A stretch of 64,000 bases of DNA from Isoetes taiwanensis (GCA_021234155.1 JAJEKV010000008.1:20805959-20869958), one strand, 5' to 3'. Counted from the stretch's first letter, positions 1 to 12,569 are shown. Program-made: numbers and translations. Notes: generated from the letters alone by a model not told the origin.

Positions 1-112
1 GGTACCTCTATGTACATTGAGGAACATGTACATGTACATTTGGCTATAGTTAAATGTAGTTACGCACATTTGGTACCTTTTATGTACATGAAATGTACAT
101 GCTTGGCGTAAT
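1..112. repeat. TGTACAT palindrome array, left end
   Basis: The first 112 bases hold repeated copies of the self-complementary word ATGTACAT and close variants (about 7-8, 27-37, 84-90, 93-99). Similar arrays lie at 3839-3900, 5886-6240 and 15939-16006. All are beside or inside the decayed genes of the first 16 kb, so they look like subterminal or intronic repeats of one element family. The array probably continues left of the window. Confidence 0.6.
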
Positions 113-368
113 GTACCGTATATTTCTCATTAGTTCTTTTTTTCATGTTCTTTTATGTCTATTGAAATTTAGATCATTTGTTTGTTTGCGTATGAGGTCG
201 TTCCTATCCCGTATGCGGCTTTTAATGGTCGATGTTCTTGAGCCATCTCGCATCGACTCTCTTTACGCATTTTACCGAGCATAATAAGCGCACCAAATCA
301 GAGACCCTCAACCTTCCAGCCCAGATCACCAATGACATTTACAAAGTGCCGCAATAGAACCATCCGCA

Positions 369-3081
369 ATGCCTCCTCGAACATGGCAAAGTGAAGTTGA
401 GGAAATTGAGAGGATGGCACTTGAGAAAGCTAAAGCAGCTTGCGGTGTGCACCCTTCAATGATCACTGAACAGTAAAACTCTTTCATCACCAAGTGCTAA
501 ATTAGTAATTGGAGAAGCTAAGAAAGATTCAAAATTTCCGTCTCAAAGATCATCCGCAGAGTCGTCCCAGCCTGACCTTACATACAAAGGACACAGATCC
601 GCATTTTATCCCGTGAGATACCAGGGAAGAGGAAGCCGAGTTGGTAGTTGAGTCCACTCCAAAGAGGAGGCAAAAGAATGCTGGGGTGATGGCACTCCAA
701 GAGGAAAAAAAACAGCAAAAATCTCCAAAGAACAAAAAATGTCCTCCTAAAAAGAAAATCTCCAGCAAAAAAGTGCCACCACCACCTAGAAAGAGGTATG
801 TCGAAGATGAACTAATTTTGTTAAACATCTCAGATTTATGATAATTAACCACATTTTTTTGTACATAGGACACGATCACAGTCGCGGAAGGAAGCTGATC
901 CCGATCCTTCCGAAGCCTGAACCTAAGAGGAAGAGGATCTACAAGAAAATATTGATGTGATAACAAATAAGGTGCAAAGCGGTCCACGTAAGATGCCAAG
1001 CGGTGATGAATTTACAAGGTGAGTAATATACAATTGATTACAATAGATATATTCTTTTTTTGCTAATGTTGTTGTTTCCTTTGTACGCTTTAGTGAACCG
1101 ACCGAAAAGGTTGGTTCCATTCACTCCTTATAGGGATCTCCCTCCTAAGCCTCGCACCCTCTATCTTTCAAAGTGATGTTGACGAAGTTCGCTGAAGTCG
1201 GACTTGACCTCTAAGATGGTAGATGTCTATGGGAGGTAGGCTAGCATTTCAACATATTTATGTTATTTCATTCCCTAAGTCACTCATCTTATGTATTAAT
1301 ATGTATTCGGATTTGTGTGCGTGTACCTTTGTAGCGCCTTCCATCCGATTGGAAACACAAGTTTTTTTTCGGACCAGGACACCTTCCGAATTTTGTGAAT
1401 TCCCTCAAGAACAGTAGGGGCGATGCACGTAACACTAACATAAAGGAAGGGCTGATGGCATTTTGATTGCAAGATGCCAATACATATTTGTTCCAATGCT
1501 CCGCAAGGCCCAAATGTGGCATTGGCAATACTTGTGCTTGCTGGTCCAAAGAAAAGCTCTTTTCCATCTATAGCTAGCCCAAGTATACGATCCTCTCTCC
1601 CAAAAGGTCATTGTACCCGATGCTAAAGTGGTCCGAAGTAAGTATGAGTTTCGCTTTTGTTTTTATGATTTGATTATTCGATATTGCAATTTCTTATGCT
1701 TGATTTATTCTCACATTGCAATTTTGCAGGTTTCATAAGCTTGTGATCAATAACATGATGCTCGGATCCAACAAATTTTAAGCCATGGTAGGAAGAACTT
1801 TGATGCTCCCCGTGTTCTCATTCCTAAAATGCCGAAACTAGTACCAAAGAACCCTTGCATGTACATTGTGGCTTACATGCACAAATTCATAGATGCCGTG
1901 GGTTGATGCACGCCAAGCTCCATTTTTGTAAGTAGAACATGTTATTTTCCTATTAGTTATTTGTTGGTATAGTCCTCTAATACTTGTGCACCATGCGATG
2001 ACACCCGCTTGGTTCACCGATGCCTATGCCAAGTCACGGAGGGATCATCTAATGGAGGCATTAATTGTAGAAGGCTTAGATGAATATACAAGCGGTTGTT
2101 CCTACACAGGTAGATAGTCCCTTTGACTTGTTTGTAAATTACAGCTTTGTATGAGCCATGCTCCGAGCTTCTTTGTACTCAATAAGTAATGAAAAAATTA
2201 ATTTATTTGTCTCACTTACACCGTGCAAAATAACAATCGTAATTATCAATGTGTTTTCTCAATTGTGTGATCCAAATGTAATTATAAATTGTGAATCTCA
2301 AGTGTTTTCTTTTGCTGACAGTGAATCATCTAATTCAGGAGAAAGCTCATTATCTTTGACTTAAATTGTGGTTGGGCAAGAGTGTGCACAAGAATGAAAA
2401 TATTAACTCAAGATACCAACAGATCCGTAAAGATGAGCTTCAGCTTTAATATAGGAAATGTGTTTTTTATCGCAGGCCGTGGTTAGCATCGCTGTTAGCA
2501 TTTGTAAGAGAAGGGTTTGTTGTTGCCATCCGGGTCTTCACTCACTTCTAAAAATCTTCAACCAATTGTGGAACATATTTGTGATGCTTTTCCATAAAGT
2601 CAAGTTTGTTTACACCGTGAGCAAAGTGTTGGACTCGCCACACAAACACACCAATGAACCTCAAAAGGGGTTGTTTGTGAAACCATTAGTCGTGGTATGG
2701 AAAGAGTACCCGAAGTACTATGGACATACAATTCTGATCGACGACGAAAGATACAAATCCACTTTGAATCTCGTGAGGAAGCTACATATGTCCTTTCTCT
2801 TGACAATCGATATTAGCCGGTGACAGATTGTTTGTCATGGAGCTCATTCCATGGCTTAATGGATTCAAAATGGTCAAGATGGTATAGTTTATGTGAAAGA
2901 GCATCCAATGACTAATGCAGCCAGATGGCATATCGAGCGGGTGGAACAGATTTTGTCGGCAAACTATGGCAAAGAACTTGGGTGCTCACGCCTAAATTTA
3001 GTCAATATACGGAGCAAGGAATGGAGAAACCGCCATCATGTTATTAGCCTCTCGACCGCCCATTGTTGGTACGGACTTTGA
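369..3081 (+). pseudogene. Decayed multi-exon gene with FCP1/NIF-type HAD phosphatase-like domain
   Basis: A start at 369 (MPPRTWQSEVEEIERM) opens a lysine-rich, nuclear-looking N-terminus that continues after a one-base frame change near 474 and again at 641-841. Introns of GT..AG type are visible: acceptor near 869, donor near 1020 with acceptor near 1093, and donor near 1636 with acceptor near 1729. The diagnostic part is downstream. KLIIFDLN at 2343-2366 fits HAD motif I of the plant DLNG-type FCP1/NIF proteins. A [H/R]PGLHSLLK stretch follows near 2540. KPLVVVWKEYPKYYG and ILIDDERYKS (2731-2760) fit the C-terminal metal-binding DD motif. NPREEATYVLSLDN then continues in another frame, and WHIERVEQIL lies at 2893-3081. 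Known members are protein phosphatase-like; here the motif I position reads DLN, and frameshifts and stops make this a relic. TGTACAT arrays flank it, suggesting transposon cargo. Domain call fairly sure, exon map rough. Confidence 0.55.
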
Positions 3082-3838
3082 CCGATGTACAAATTCAAAT
3101 GTTATGAATATATGTATCAAAGTTTTTGTTCATTGCACTTGAGTACTCGCTTTTTTCGCCTTTCTTATTGGTACAATTATGAGTGTGTATACATAATTAA
3201 GTGATCTTCATTTGCTTTGTAGATGAATGGACTGAAACACAAAAGACTATTAAGAAACTAAGAGATAGAGTTCTCACGCACCCGTGAGGTAATACAAACC
3301 AACACAAGCCGCAAGTACATAGGGTTGGGGACCGATTATCGCCTCTATACCGCTGTTCTCAACTTTGGGAAAAGGTTGAGCAAATTGAAAATTATGAGGA
3401 ACGAAAGCAACCATGAAAGGTATATTGGCAAAGAAATCACTTGTTGCACAACCCTTTGGGAAGGCACGGTCCCGAAGATGCAGCCATGTAGGATGGAAAG
3501 GTTTGCCGCTGGCACGCATATAGAAACCGCATGGACTACCGCTTTTAGAGGATATCTCTTCGACCTCTCTACGGGCTGGAAGACATGATGCAATAGTCAT
3601 AAGATATCGGCTCCTAATCGACATTTTGAAGCTTGGTCATGAATTATGAGCCATGCTCATTTTCGGTGTGTTGTATTTATGTCCACAATATAAATATATC
3701 AACCATTTGTACATGAAAACCTGCCCATTTCTTATCTTTGCCATGATCAAAACCATTTTTTAATGTTTATGCAATTCAACTTTCTTGTGTTCAATTCTAA
3801 TCAACTTACACTTAACAAATTTTTATAATATTTTCGAA
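3082..3838. other. Unassigned sequence downstream of the HAD-like relic
   Basis: An 87-codon plus-strand reading frame (3325-3588) and a 116-codon minus-strand frame (3274-3624) overlap here. Neither shows a motif I recognise, so I do not call either as a gene. The stretch may be the 3' part of the HAD-like gene or spacer before the TGTACAT array. Confidence 0.3.
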
Positions 3839-3900
3839 TGTACAAAGATGTACATAAGATGTACATCTGTTGTACATCTTATGTACATTGATGTACATAA
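3839..3900. repeat. TGTACAT palindrome array
   Basis: Six copies of TGTACA/TGTACAT occur in about 60 bases at irregular 8-14 base spacing. The array separates the plus-strand HAD-like relic from the 3' end of the minus-strand DGCASQFKS-family relic. Confidence 0.7.
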
Positions 3901-4129
3901 TGCACTTCGGTAGTCCAGGTTCTTCGGTTCTTATAACAAAGTATTACAATATTTCGAAAGTACTACAGATCGACTTAGTCCATGTCATCTACAATTGCCG
4001 GAAGTTGTGATAACAATGTCTCATGGACTTCATCCGGCAAGTGAAATGTCAGGGCTTGCCCCTTCAAATTGTGTTTTACTTTTCTTGAATGGGATTCGAA
4101 CCCCAATCACGATTCTGCAGGTACCAAAA

Positions 4130-5803
4130 CATTCTTAGTAGGAAGGTTTATACTTATTGTGGAAACCTCGATTAGTTCATAATATTGTCCTTCAATGACA
4201 CTAGTGCCAGAGAGTATTCATTTCCATAGTCATCAATTGAATCTTCTTCCAATGCATGCTTTTCCCCGGTGCACATGAGAACATAGTATGAAACACCTTC
4301 CACATTGTCCGGTGCCGCAAAAGACACAAATACATCCGAAATGCCTTAAGTTGTCATCTAAACCAAATTCGCCCTCCTGATACAAAACATCCACATCATT
4401 TTCAGCTTCAACACGAGGGCAATATGATCTGTGGGCTCCAAACTTTTTAGAGACCATTCTCCACAATGCTTAATGTTCTCACAATTCAACCAATTGAAGT
4501 TAATGCAAGCATCACAAAAAGCACGAGAGTGGTCTCATAGCAACTTTGTTGATCTGGCGGGGTTTATAGTTGACCGCGTAATGTATCTGGCTGAGTACCG
4601 TAAAGTCTTGCAATTGAATGCTTGTCGCCGTTCTCATCCTGCTTTTCCAACCTCCCAAAACACCCTTTCACAATCCGATTCCTTGGCCCTTAAAACCGCA
4701 CAAGCCGCTTTACTCGACTGTCACGGCATGCCATTTTGTTTTCTCTCGCTCTCAAGCCACAACTTTGCTATACCAGCCTCGCCATCATGTGTGCCTTTCC
4801 CATGGCCAGATCCAAAGAAATTCCATATCACTTTCAATTTTATCTACAGATTCCATACCATGCCCGTCGGCAGATTTGAATTGAGATGCACAACCATCCC
4901 ACCACACATAATGAAGGTTTATGTGTCCACCTCCATTATTCTTAAGCCACCCCAAATGTAATTTAAAACCATGTTGCACAAAATGAGTGTCATGCTTCCT
5001 GCCATCCAAAACATAGAAATGCACTTTTTTTTAAGCTTACCTTCTATTTTCATCATTGAAATATGGACCAAAATACTAATTTGATCAGATTCCAATGCTT
5101 TCGATTGCACTTCGTCCCCTGGTTTCAATGTGTAGTTCTCTGCAAAGTCAACAAATGCAGACAACACACTATTATCCGGGGAGTTTCTCAACACATCTTT
5201 TAAACTGTTTTGCTCGGCCATTAGGTCTTTGTAAAGTTATGATCAGAAACTTAGCAAGCTGATTTTTCATGTTCTTTAACAAAACGGATGCTTTGTCATT
5301 CCGATCAACTAATCTAAGCCTTCTCGGATGTACCTTTTTGGATGGCTAATTGACATATGCATATACTTGTCGATCCACATTCTGAATTCCATCTTCCTCG
5401 CTTGGACAGATGTCTAATTTCTTCACTCCACATTCATCACATTAAGCCTTTGATGCATTTTAGTTTATGCCATTCATCCGTCACATATTTCTCGCGAAAC
5501 TGTTGACCTCCACAAGATACTAACATTATCAAAAGTCTTCTTGTTTGCTTGACATACTCCATTGTTTTGCTTTGGATGCACGTGACACCGCAGCGACAGC
5601 AAGTGCAATTAACATGTAGGGATCTCCTCATATCATTGAAGGCCTTTACATACGGATCTGCTTGCTCATGTTTGACACAACAACATGTGTTTCTCTCCTT
5701 CAATTTTCTTATGCAATCAGGTTTTCGGATACTCGAACTGTCGGGCGAATTTTGGTATCGGGATTCGATATACAAACCGTTGATAAAGCTCGCATCGCAA
5801 TAA
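4130..5803 (-). pseudogene. DGCASQFKS/HGKG-family transposon-type protein, C-terminal two thirds (decayed)
   Basis: Reading leftward from 5803 the order is: KLKERNTCCCVKHE and a Cys-rich CTCCRCGVTC block (5437-5775); CGVKKLDICPSEE after one stop; FAENYTLKPGDEVQSK and ESDQISILVHI (about 5055-5150); HFYVLDGRKHDTHFVQHGF; then WWDGCASQFKSA (about 4872-4900). After a frame change come FFGSGHGKGTHDGEAG (about 4777-4805) and a CxxC-containing tail ending near 4130. This is the order seen in a plant family of large transposon-like proteins whose core I take to be RNase H-like, with acidic residues in the DG.ASQFK and HGKG..DG motifs; that fold assignment is from memory and inference. Stops and frameshifts show it is dead. 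The missing N-terminus matches the exons at 15068-15730 on the same strand, implying one gene split by about 9 kb of later DNA or a very large intron. Confidence 0.65.
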
Positions 5804-5885
5804 CAAAAGCATTAAAGACCATGTTAGCAAAATGATGTCGGCAACCAGATGCCAAAAGAGTATTGAACTATACTATTGTACAATT

Positions 5886-6240
5886 AATGTATGTTCTATG
5901 TACATAAAATGTCCATCCAACAGTTCCAATCGATGCATTCTTGTACATCTAATGTACATCTAATGTACATCAGTACATCTAATGTACAGCCAACAGTTCC
6001 ACTGATCTGTTACTGTACATCCAATGTACATACAATGTACATCCATTGTACATCTAATTAATGTTCCAATATTAGTACATCACATTAATGTTACAATATT
6101 AGTACAACTAATGTACATATGTCTGATTTGTTTGGCTTCATTACCTGAAAGTACACTAAAATATAAAATGATGTAATTTTGATATTCAAGTACATGTAAA
6201 TGCAGCTGCATGGACATGTAAGTGTTAATGGATGTACATC
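5886..6240. repeat. TGTACAT palindrome array (largest)
   Basis: At least twelve ATGTACAT-type words occur here, many in the context CTAATGTACAT or CCAATGTACAT, with a repeated CCAACAGTTCCA phrase at about 5917 and 5990. The array lies directly upstream (minus sense) of the 4130-5803 relic and is probably part of an intron or subterminal region of that element. Confidence 0.7.
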
Positions 6241-6768
6241 TAAAAAGTACCTAATAGCACATCACTGCAAGATTTCTGCTACTATGTAAACAATGTATAA
6301 ATGTAAACAATGTAAAATGCAATACATTTCATGAAAACCATGTGTATTCATTAACAGGTCATTCCTAGGATGGGTCCTATGATAGGCACATACTGGCAGT
6401 GAAGTGGTGTTCTCATTGAGCTTTGTAAAACATTGAGTACAAATGGATCCCTCACTAGGGATAGATAAATTTGAAAACATGAACTCTAATGGCTCCGAAA
6501 CTAGACAATCATCGAGAGCATGATGATACTGAAGAATACAACATAAAAGATGGTTTTATCCGCCACTTGGTCGATGCAAAGGTGAGAAGACCCGGTGACT
6601 GCTCCTCATCGGGAAGAAGCACGCCTTCTTAGGTTTTTGAGGAAACCCAAGCGTATAGTTGAAACACGACCCCACGCACTATGGCAACCACAAAACTGTA
6701 AACAAACCTGCAGAATCAAGGCTGAAAGAAAAATAACCCGTCAATAAGTTAGATGCCATAGGCAAGAA
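6241..6768. other. No gene recognised; contains one copy of a 38-bp direct repeat
   Basis: The only structure seen is the first copy of a 38-bp sequence at 6360-6397 (core ATTCCTAGGATGGGTCCTAT). It recurs at 7327-7364, joined directly to the 161-bp repeat described separately. The 72-codon minus-strand frame at 6262-6480 covers the repeat and has no recognisable motif. Confidence 0.4.
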
Positions 6769-7090
6769 GACTCGGAGGCTCCAGGGCCACGCCGAGAAAG
6801 AAACAACAGCCGACCAATCGGGAACCGTCCACGGAATGACCATCGCGGGAAAAAACAACCGATTAGTGCTGCCTCGGAGGCTACAGCGCCACGCCGAGAA
6901 AAAACAATAAATATGATCTCGGAGGCAACAACGCCACGCCGAGAGAAAATATGAACAATAAATATTGACTCAGAGGCGACAATGCCACACTGAGAGAAAA
7001 CATGAATGAATAAATAAAATACTCGTGCCATGCCGGGAAAGAGTAAACCAATAAGTATGCCTCAGAGGCTACAAAGCCACGCTGAGGAAA
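6769..7090. repeat. Five-unit tandem array of CTCGG...CCGAG hairpins
   Basis: Units begin near 6769, 6871, 6915, 6969 and 7056. Each contains CTCGGAGGC (or CTCAGAGGC), about 6-8 variable bases, then GCCACGCCGAG (or a variant), so each can fold into a short hairpin. A-rich spacers of variable length separate them. Compensating changes are visible: CTCAG opposite CTGAG in units 4 and 5. The overlapping minus-strand frames (6741-7108) read through this array and repeat a peptide; I do not regard them as genes. Confidence 0.6.
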
Positions 7091-7167
7091 AAAAGAAAGC
7101 AAATTCAAAGGATATAGAAAAGGAAATAACGAACACGATTAAATGAAAAAACCATCAAGGGAGGGAG

Positions 7168-7328
7168 GGTGAGGGAAACTGATAGGATAGAGAAGAAGGA
7201 GAAATCTTGCTCAAGAGAACACCGATGATAGAACAATGAAGAGAGGCTGAATAAATAGGAGGAGTGACAAAGGGACGTCCCCATCCAAGGAATGTCGGTT
7301 CTATTGCTGTCGCAATAGAACCGTGGCA
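7168..7328. repeat. 161-bp direct repeat, copy 1
   Basis: This copy is nearly identical to 14826-14986, in the same orientation and 7.66 kb away. It contains an 11-bp inverted repeat (GGTTCTATTGC, loop TGTC, GCAATAGAACC) at its right end and is followed immediately by the second copy of the 38-bp repeat (7327-7364). Read on the minus strand it starts TGCCACGG and is CT-rich. It could be a degenerate long terminal repeat or a dispersed repeat. I found no target duplication beside the pair, so the LTR reading stays unproven. Confidence 0.6.
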
Positions 7329-7364
7329 TTCCTAGGATGGGTCCTATGATAGGCACATACTGGC

Positions 7365-9271
7365 CGATAGAAGAGGAACAAACTCAAAAACTACTCAGCA
7401 TGGAAACTGAAAAGAAGAGAAGCTAAAGAGAAAAATATAGTATAAAGAAAGGGAGAAACGAGTCTACAAGGTCACTGGAAATGAATGCATAGATAAGGCT
7501 GACGGCAATCAGAGTAAAATGAAGGAAGAGAAAACTAAGAAAAATGGAGGAAAAGGGGGATAAAGAGAAGACAGAGACAAAAGAACAATGAAGAAGCAGA
7601 AAGAGCAAGTAATGCCGGAATGCAAACAATGGGATGAATAAAAAATGAAGGAGAACACGATGGAGGAAGGCTATGAGAGACGGAAACGGGAACATAAGAA
7701 TGAAGAAGATAATGGAATAGTGCAATAAGAGATGAGGGAAGGAACTTATGAGACAACAACAGACAGAGTCACGAACAAGATGTCATCATCAAAGTAACGA
7801 TCCCAAATGACTAATGTACCAATAAATACTACACTAACAAAGATACTATAAAAGCAAACTATCCTAACAAGCAATAGAAAAGGAGCAAGAAGACAAAGAA
7901 ACCAAAGAAGGAACCAATGTGACTAATATAGTAATAATGTCACCAGAGTGAAAACGAAACAATAAGCTAAACAAAATAAATTAAGAAAACAATGCAAACA
8001 CAACCAAAATAGAGAGAAAAAATATCAAATGGAGCTACCGAGATAATGAGGAGTGTATAGCAAAAAAAACGTGAATAAGGCAAGGAGTCTAAAAGCATAC
8101 AAAAAAGTCATGGACAAGAGAAGCCACATGTAGCAAGGTTGACAGATTATGGTAGAACACTCTTGGAAGCAAAACAAGGCAAAATTTGGACAAACGAATA
8201 ATAGAGATAAAAAAGGGTAATGAGACAACAAGATAATAGAATAGTGGGACAAACGAGGTAGAAGGGGCAATCAAGGAGTTACAGGGTAACAGAGGAGATG
8301 GCTCATCGAAGGCAAAAGAGCAAGCAAGGCAACCAGAGTCAATGGGAGGAAGAGGAGATTAAGAAAAATGGAGCAAAAAAGGGGGTGACGAGAAAAAGAA
8401 ACAATGGTGCAATGAAGAAAGCAAATGAGCAAGTAAAGATGGAATCCGAACAATGGAAAAAAATAAAAATAAAAAATAAAAGACATCGTGGAACAATACC
8501 GAGAAAGATGGAAACGGAACATAAAAATGAAGGACACAATGGAACAATGCAGTACAGACAGGAGAAAGGAACTTCCGGGGTAAAGATTTCGAATGACTAA
8601 TATACCGGTAACCACTAGAAGATACTATAAAACCGAACTAACCTACCTAGCAAAAGTAAAAAAGGAGTAAGAAGACAACGAAACCAAAATAAGAAACTGA
8701 TGCAACTAAAGGAGTAAGGAGCTGATGCACAGATAAGGGGTTGATAGGGAACATAGAGTAAAAGGGAGAATGAAGAAAGAGAAGCAAGAAAAAAGTACCA
8801 AAAATACCAGAATAACGAAGTGCAAAGGAGTAATGAGATAACAAAGGTAAATAGAATAAGATAACTAGTGAAACAGATGGGGCCAGTAACAAGTGCTAGA
8901 GCATCGGAACAATGCAACGCATAAAAATGAACAAATGGAACAATGGAGTGAAAGATAGGAAGGGAACTGCGCTAGAGTATCAAAACACCGAAATGCATAA
9001 AACGAACAAAATGGAACAATGCAGTGAGAGATGGAAAATGAATTGTAGGGTTGAAAACAAACAAAACCACGAAACAAAATACACAGCCAAAGAGTTAAAA
9101 GAAATCATGGACAAGGAAAATGAATACAAATAAGGAGACAACGAAGCTTGAAGGAACTGAAAAGGATGAACCCCGACAAAGGAGGATGAGCGAAGCAGAT
9201 AAGACGAATGGAATAAACTACACAATAAATGGAGCAACCCGGTGGCCAAAAACTGAGAGAACTTACAACGT
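7365..9271. other. Purine-rich non-coding DNA
   Basis: The plus strand is strongly A/G biased and carries loosely repeated phrases such as GGAACAATG and GGAGTAA. The bias creates many open frames on the minus strand with peptides of F, L, S and P only (for example 7423-7725 and 8271-8615). These have no domain signature and I treat them as compositional artefacts. No gene is supported. Confidence 0.5.
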
Positions 9272-11152
9272 AAAGTCAAAAAACAAGGCCGATGGCGCTG
9301 TTCTTGGCGCAGCAGTTGGTCGGCTAGGGTAGCGGCCACCCTGCCCTCTGTAGATCAACACAGCCAATGCAGCGGTGGATCGTGAAGACACAATCGAACT
9401 CCGAATCGGCTAGCGTGGGCCATGTATAATCGCTTCATCGAAAACAGAGAAAAGATCTGGCCGGTTTGGGGCAAATGGTTTTCTTTTCGGTTGCGAGTCT
9501 TGTAGCATTTTCCTCTAACGAGGTAAGTTCTTTGGTGCTTTTGCGCTTATGTCATACGAACATGCTGAAATGGTAGATCCATCCGAAGATAGATCCATTT
9601 GGAAGCTGGCCTATAAGGCTAAGAACGAGACTGCAGGACTAGATAAAGATTATTATTTGCATTTCATATTCAACGGGGATATCACAATCAGTCTTTGATG
9701 GAAGAATTTTAGATATGGCTCCTTCTTTCCGCTCTTCCTTGCTAGCGGGAAAGATCTGATTATACAAATGTATAAATCAGAAGATATATTTTGTCTCAGG
9801 ATTTGCGTGTTTGTCCGGGGTTATTAATTTATGTTGAAGCGGCAGAGACAATACATGGTATGATAGTTTGATATATTGATGGAATTTATTAGCATCTTCA
9901 TTATTTTTCAAGTACTGTTACGCTTGAAGAAAAAACCAGTCAAGTTGAAGCTTGAGTATAATTTGGTACTGATGCCAAATTTACCTTACCAATTTATTGG
10001 ATAAGGTTTGCTCAAATGTAATTTGGTACTGATGCCAAATTCACATTATCATCTCCAATTCATTGGACTTAGTTTGCTCAAATACTAATAAGTTCATTGG
10101 ACTTAGTTTGCTCAAATACTAATAAGCCATGTGGCCCTCCCCTTTATTTCCCAAAATAGCAGTACAACAATATTTCACTTCTAATAACCCTCATGCACAC
10201 CGGCCTTTTTGGGTATACAAAAGCATCAAAGTACCACAAAGGATCCAAAACTCAAATAAGTTCATTTATAGGCCTCCGTCGCTAATGACCAACACGACCC
10301 CAACATGCCAAGAAACTCGCAAAGGACGTCTCCACATCCATCTTGAGCAGATCTGCAAAAGGAACAAAGAAACACCTGGTACGAGGACCCCAATCTTGGC
10401 ACAAAAGGCTGCCACATCTTTGGCATACGAGGGCCTACCACCATGGCGCAAGGGCCCTCGACATCGACCCCACTTAAACCCAACATTCAAGACATAAGAG
10501 TTGCCCCAACAACAATGCTTGGCATGAGAGCCTCCAGCCCATGGTAGAAGATAACCTCGCAAGATCAAGAAGTTGAACGAGGAGCCAATCAACAAAAAAA
10601 CTAAGACATTGACTATAAGAATACTACAATAACGCAAGGTTGTAACGCAGTAAAAAAGAGGGAGGGGGGGGGTATGCGACTACAAAGGGGAGGCTCAAAG
10701 ACGGCTGATGAAGATGGGAGGAATGCAACAAGACTATAAATACTCCAAGGGGGCCTCTCACAACTAGCCTCAAGAAGCGGATTTATCTGCTAATCTCAAA
10801 ACGCAGATAAATCACACATACTGCAACGTTTGAGCTGAATGCTAAATCAGGTACTGATATGCCTGAATTTCTTCCTAATTGTCTACTTTCATACATATAT
10901 GAGTCTGGGCCTTTCTTCCTACTTCAGTGGTTCTGTCACCTGCACTTTCCTCAGAATAAGATTTATCATTTCCAGTGCCTTATGGCTACTTCGGATTATC
11001 TTGTATAAGTTGGTTACTATGCGGATGGATTCAATAAGTTTTCTGCATGTAGAGGATGAAGATGTTTGAGATTACTCCTGTAGTAATTCTCTGCAAGCAG
11101 CAAGACATTGTAATTTTTATTTATTATATATAAAATATAAAAATCGTTCTCT

Positions 11153-11187
<35 letters not shown>

Positions 11188-11196
11188 AAAAAACAA
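9272..11196 (+). mobile_element. 1.9-kb polyadenylated retroposed insertion with 15-bp target duplication
   Basis: The 15-mer AAAGTCAAAAAACAA is present at 9272-9286 and again at 11182-11196. The second copy directly follows a run of about 28 A (11154-11181), so the insert is 9287-11181. This is the signature of L1-type target-primed retroposition. The insert has no reverse transcriptase. A 50-codon frame starts near 9548 and a 122-codon frame lies at 10129-10497, neither recognisable. Internal short tandem duplications are present at 9961-10080 (60-bp period) and 10059-10126 (34-bp period). It is best read as a retroposed transcript or non-autonomous element mobilised by a LINE; its source is not identified. 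Confidence 0.75.
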
Positions 11197-12224
11197 AAGG
11201 AAAATTTGGAAAAAACAATGCACATGTAGCCAAATCATAGTGGGGGTAAAAGAGGAACTGGTGGCGGGATGAACAGACCAATGGTACAAGGAGAAATGTT
11301 AGATAGAGGCAACAATGAGAATAACTCTAATGAATCCGAATAAAGCCAAGAAACACAAAAATAACAAGAAGTGCAAAAAGAGCATAAAAATACCCGTAGG
11401 TAGCTCGTCAAGGTGAAAACAGTAAATGGGAAGCTAATGCATGAATGTGGAAAACAAAGAAATGCGAGGAGACATAGAAGCAGGAGTAACACAGGGCAAA
11501 GAGTGCCTAAGTGACAGTCACCCACAAACGTAAAAACTCTAATGACAAAATGAAACAACAGACTTAAAGGCACAAAGCACCCGGGAAACTAAGAAAAATA
11601 GGAGGAGGAAATGGGGCTAACAAAGAAACCGAGACAATGAAGCGAATGGCAAGCAGATGGACCAATCTAACAAACAAGTTTACAGAAAGAGAAACAAATT
11701 AGAATAAGGACATCAAGTAGCAAAATTGGGGTAATCGAGAGCGAAGGATAAGTGGCCTAAAGGGACTAAGCATAGTAATGGGATGCAAAAGACGCCACGT
11801 GAAACAACAAGAACAAGGGTATAAATGGAGCTAATGCCCGCACATATCCAAAGAAAAAGAATGCATCGGATAAAACCATATAGGCACGTGTAAGAAAAAC
11901 CTAAGGAACAACAGGCACATGTAAGAAAAAACTCAAGGAACAACGAACAATCATGCAATACACGCGTTATCTACCAAATGCATAAGACCAAAAAATACAT
12001 GAAACACACTGCGTAGAATATTGAAGACCAGACGAGATGATAATATTTAACATGAAAATCATCCTCAAATACACGTAGAGCCTGATATACAGAAAAAATA
12101 GAGCAAACAATGATGGCATAGAGAAGCAAACCCCAAATAAACATGTGCAATGCAACCTAAAATGACGTATAAACATTTCCATGCACGTTGTTGATCCTGC
12201 CCTCAACTAACTGCACAAACTCTA
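11197..12224. other. Purine-rich non-coding DNA, no gene seen
   Basis: This continues the purine-biased sequence interrupted by the retroposed insert. The minus-strand frames at 11235-11573 and 11713-11958 are low-complexity and unsupported. Confidence 0.4.
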
Positions 12225-12569
12225 GAAAGAAATGGCCAAATGAAAATGGAAGCACACATATGAGACTGACAAAATATGAATTTACATGGAGAAATAGAAG
12301 ACGATATATCAATCCTCGCCATCAAGCTAGATAGAGCACTCGAATCAAGTAAATCAAGAATCAAGTAAATCAAGGGACCAATAATGATTTAAGCTTGAAA
12401 GAAATGGCCAAATGAAAATGGAAGCACACATATGAGACTGACAAAATATGAATTTACATGTTGGAGAAATAGAAGACGATATATCAAGCCTCCTCATCAA
12501 GCTAGATAGAGCACTCGAATCAAGTAAATCAAGAATCAAGTAAATCAAGGGACCAATAATGATTTAAGC
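12225..12569. repeat. 172-bp tandem duplication
   Basis: Positions 12225-12396 are repeated at 12397-12569 with few differences, including a three-base insertion in copy 2. Each copy ends with an internal small repeat, ATCAAGTAAATCAAG twice. No coding function is apparent. Confidence 0.85.

Noticed and set aside
4081-4125. An antisense tRNA T arm (GGGATTCGAACCCC)
   Set aside because: Short match with no surrounding cloverleaf and inside the 3' end of a relic gene.
7423-9339. Several minus-strand frames of 60-120 codons
   Set aside because: All are hydrophobic low-complexity peptides produced by purine bias of the plus strand; neighbouring frames overlap each other with the same composition.
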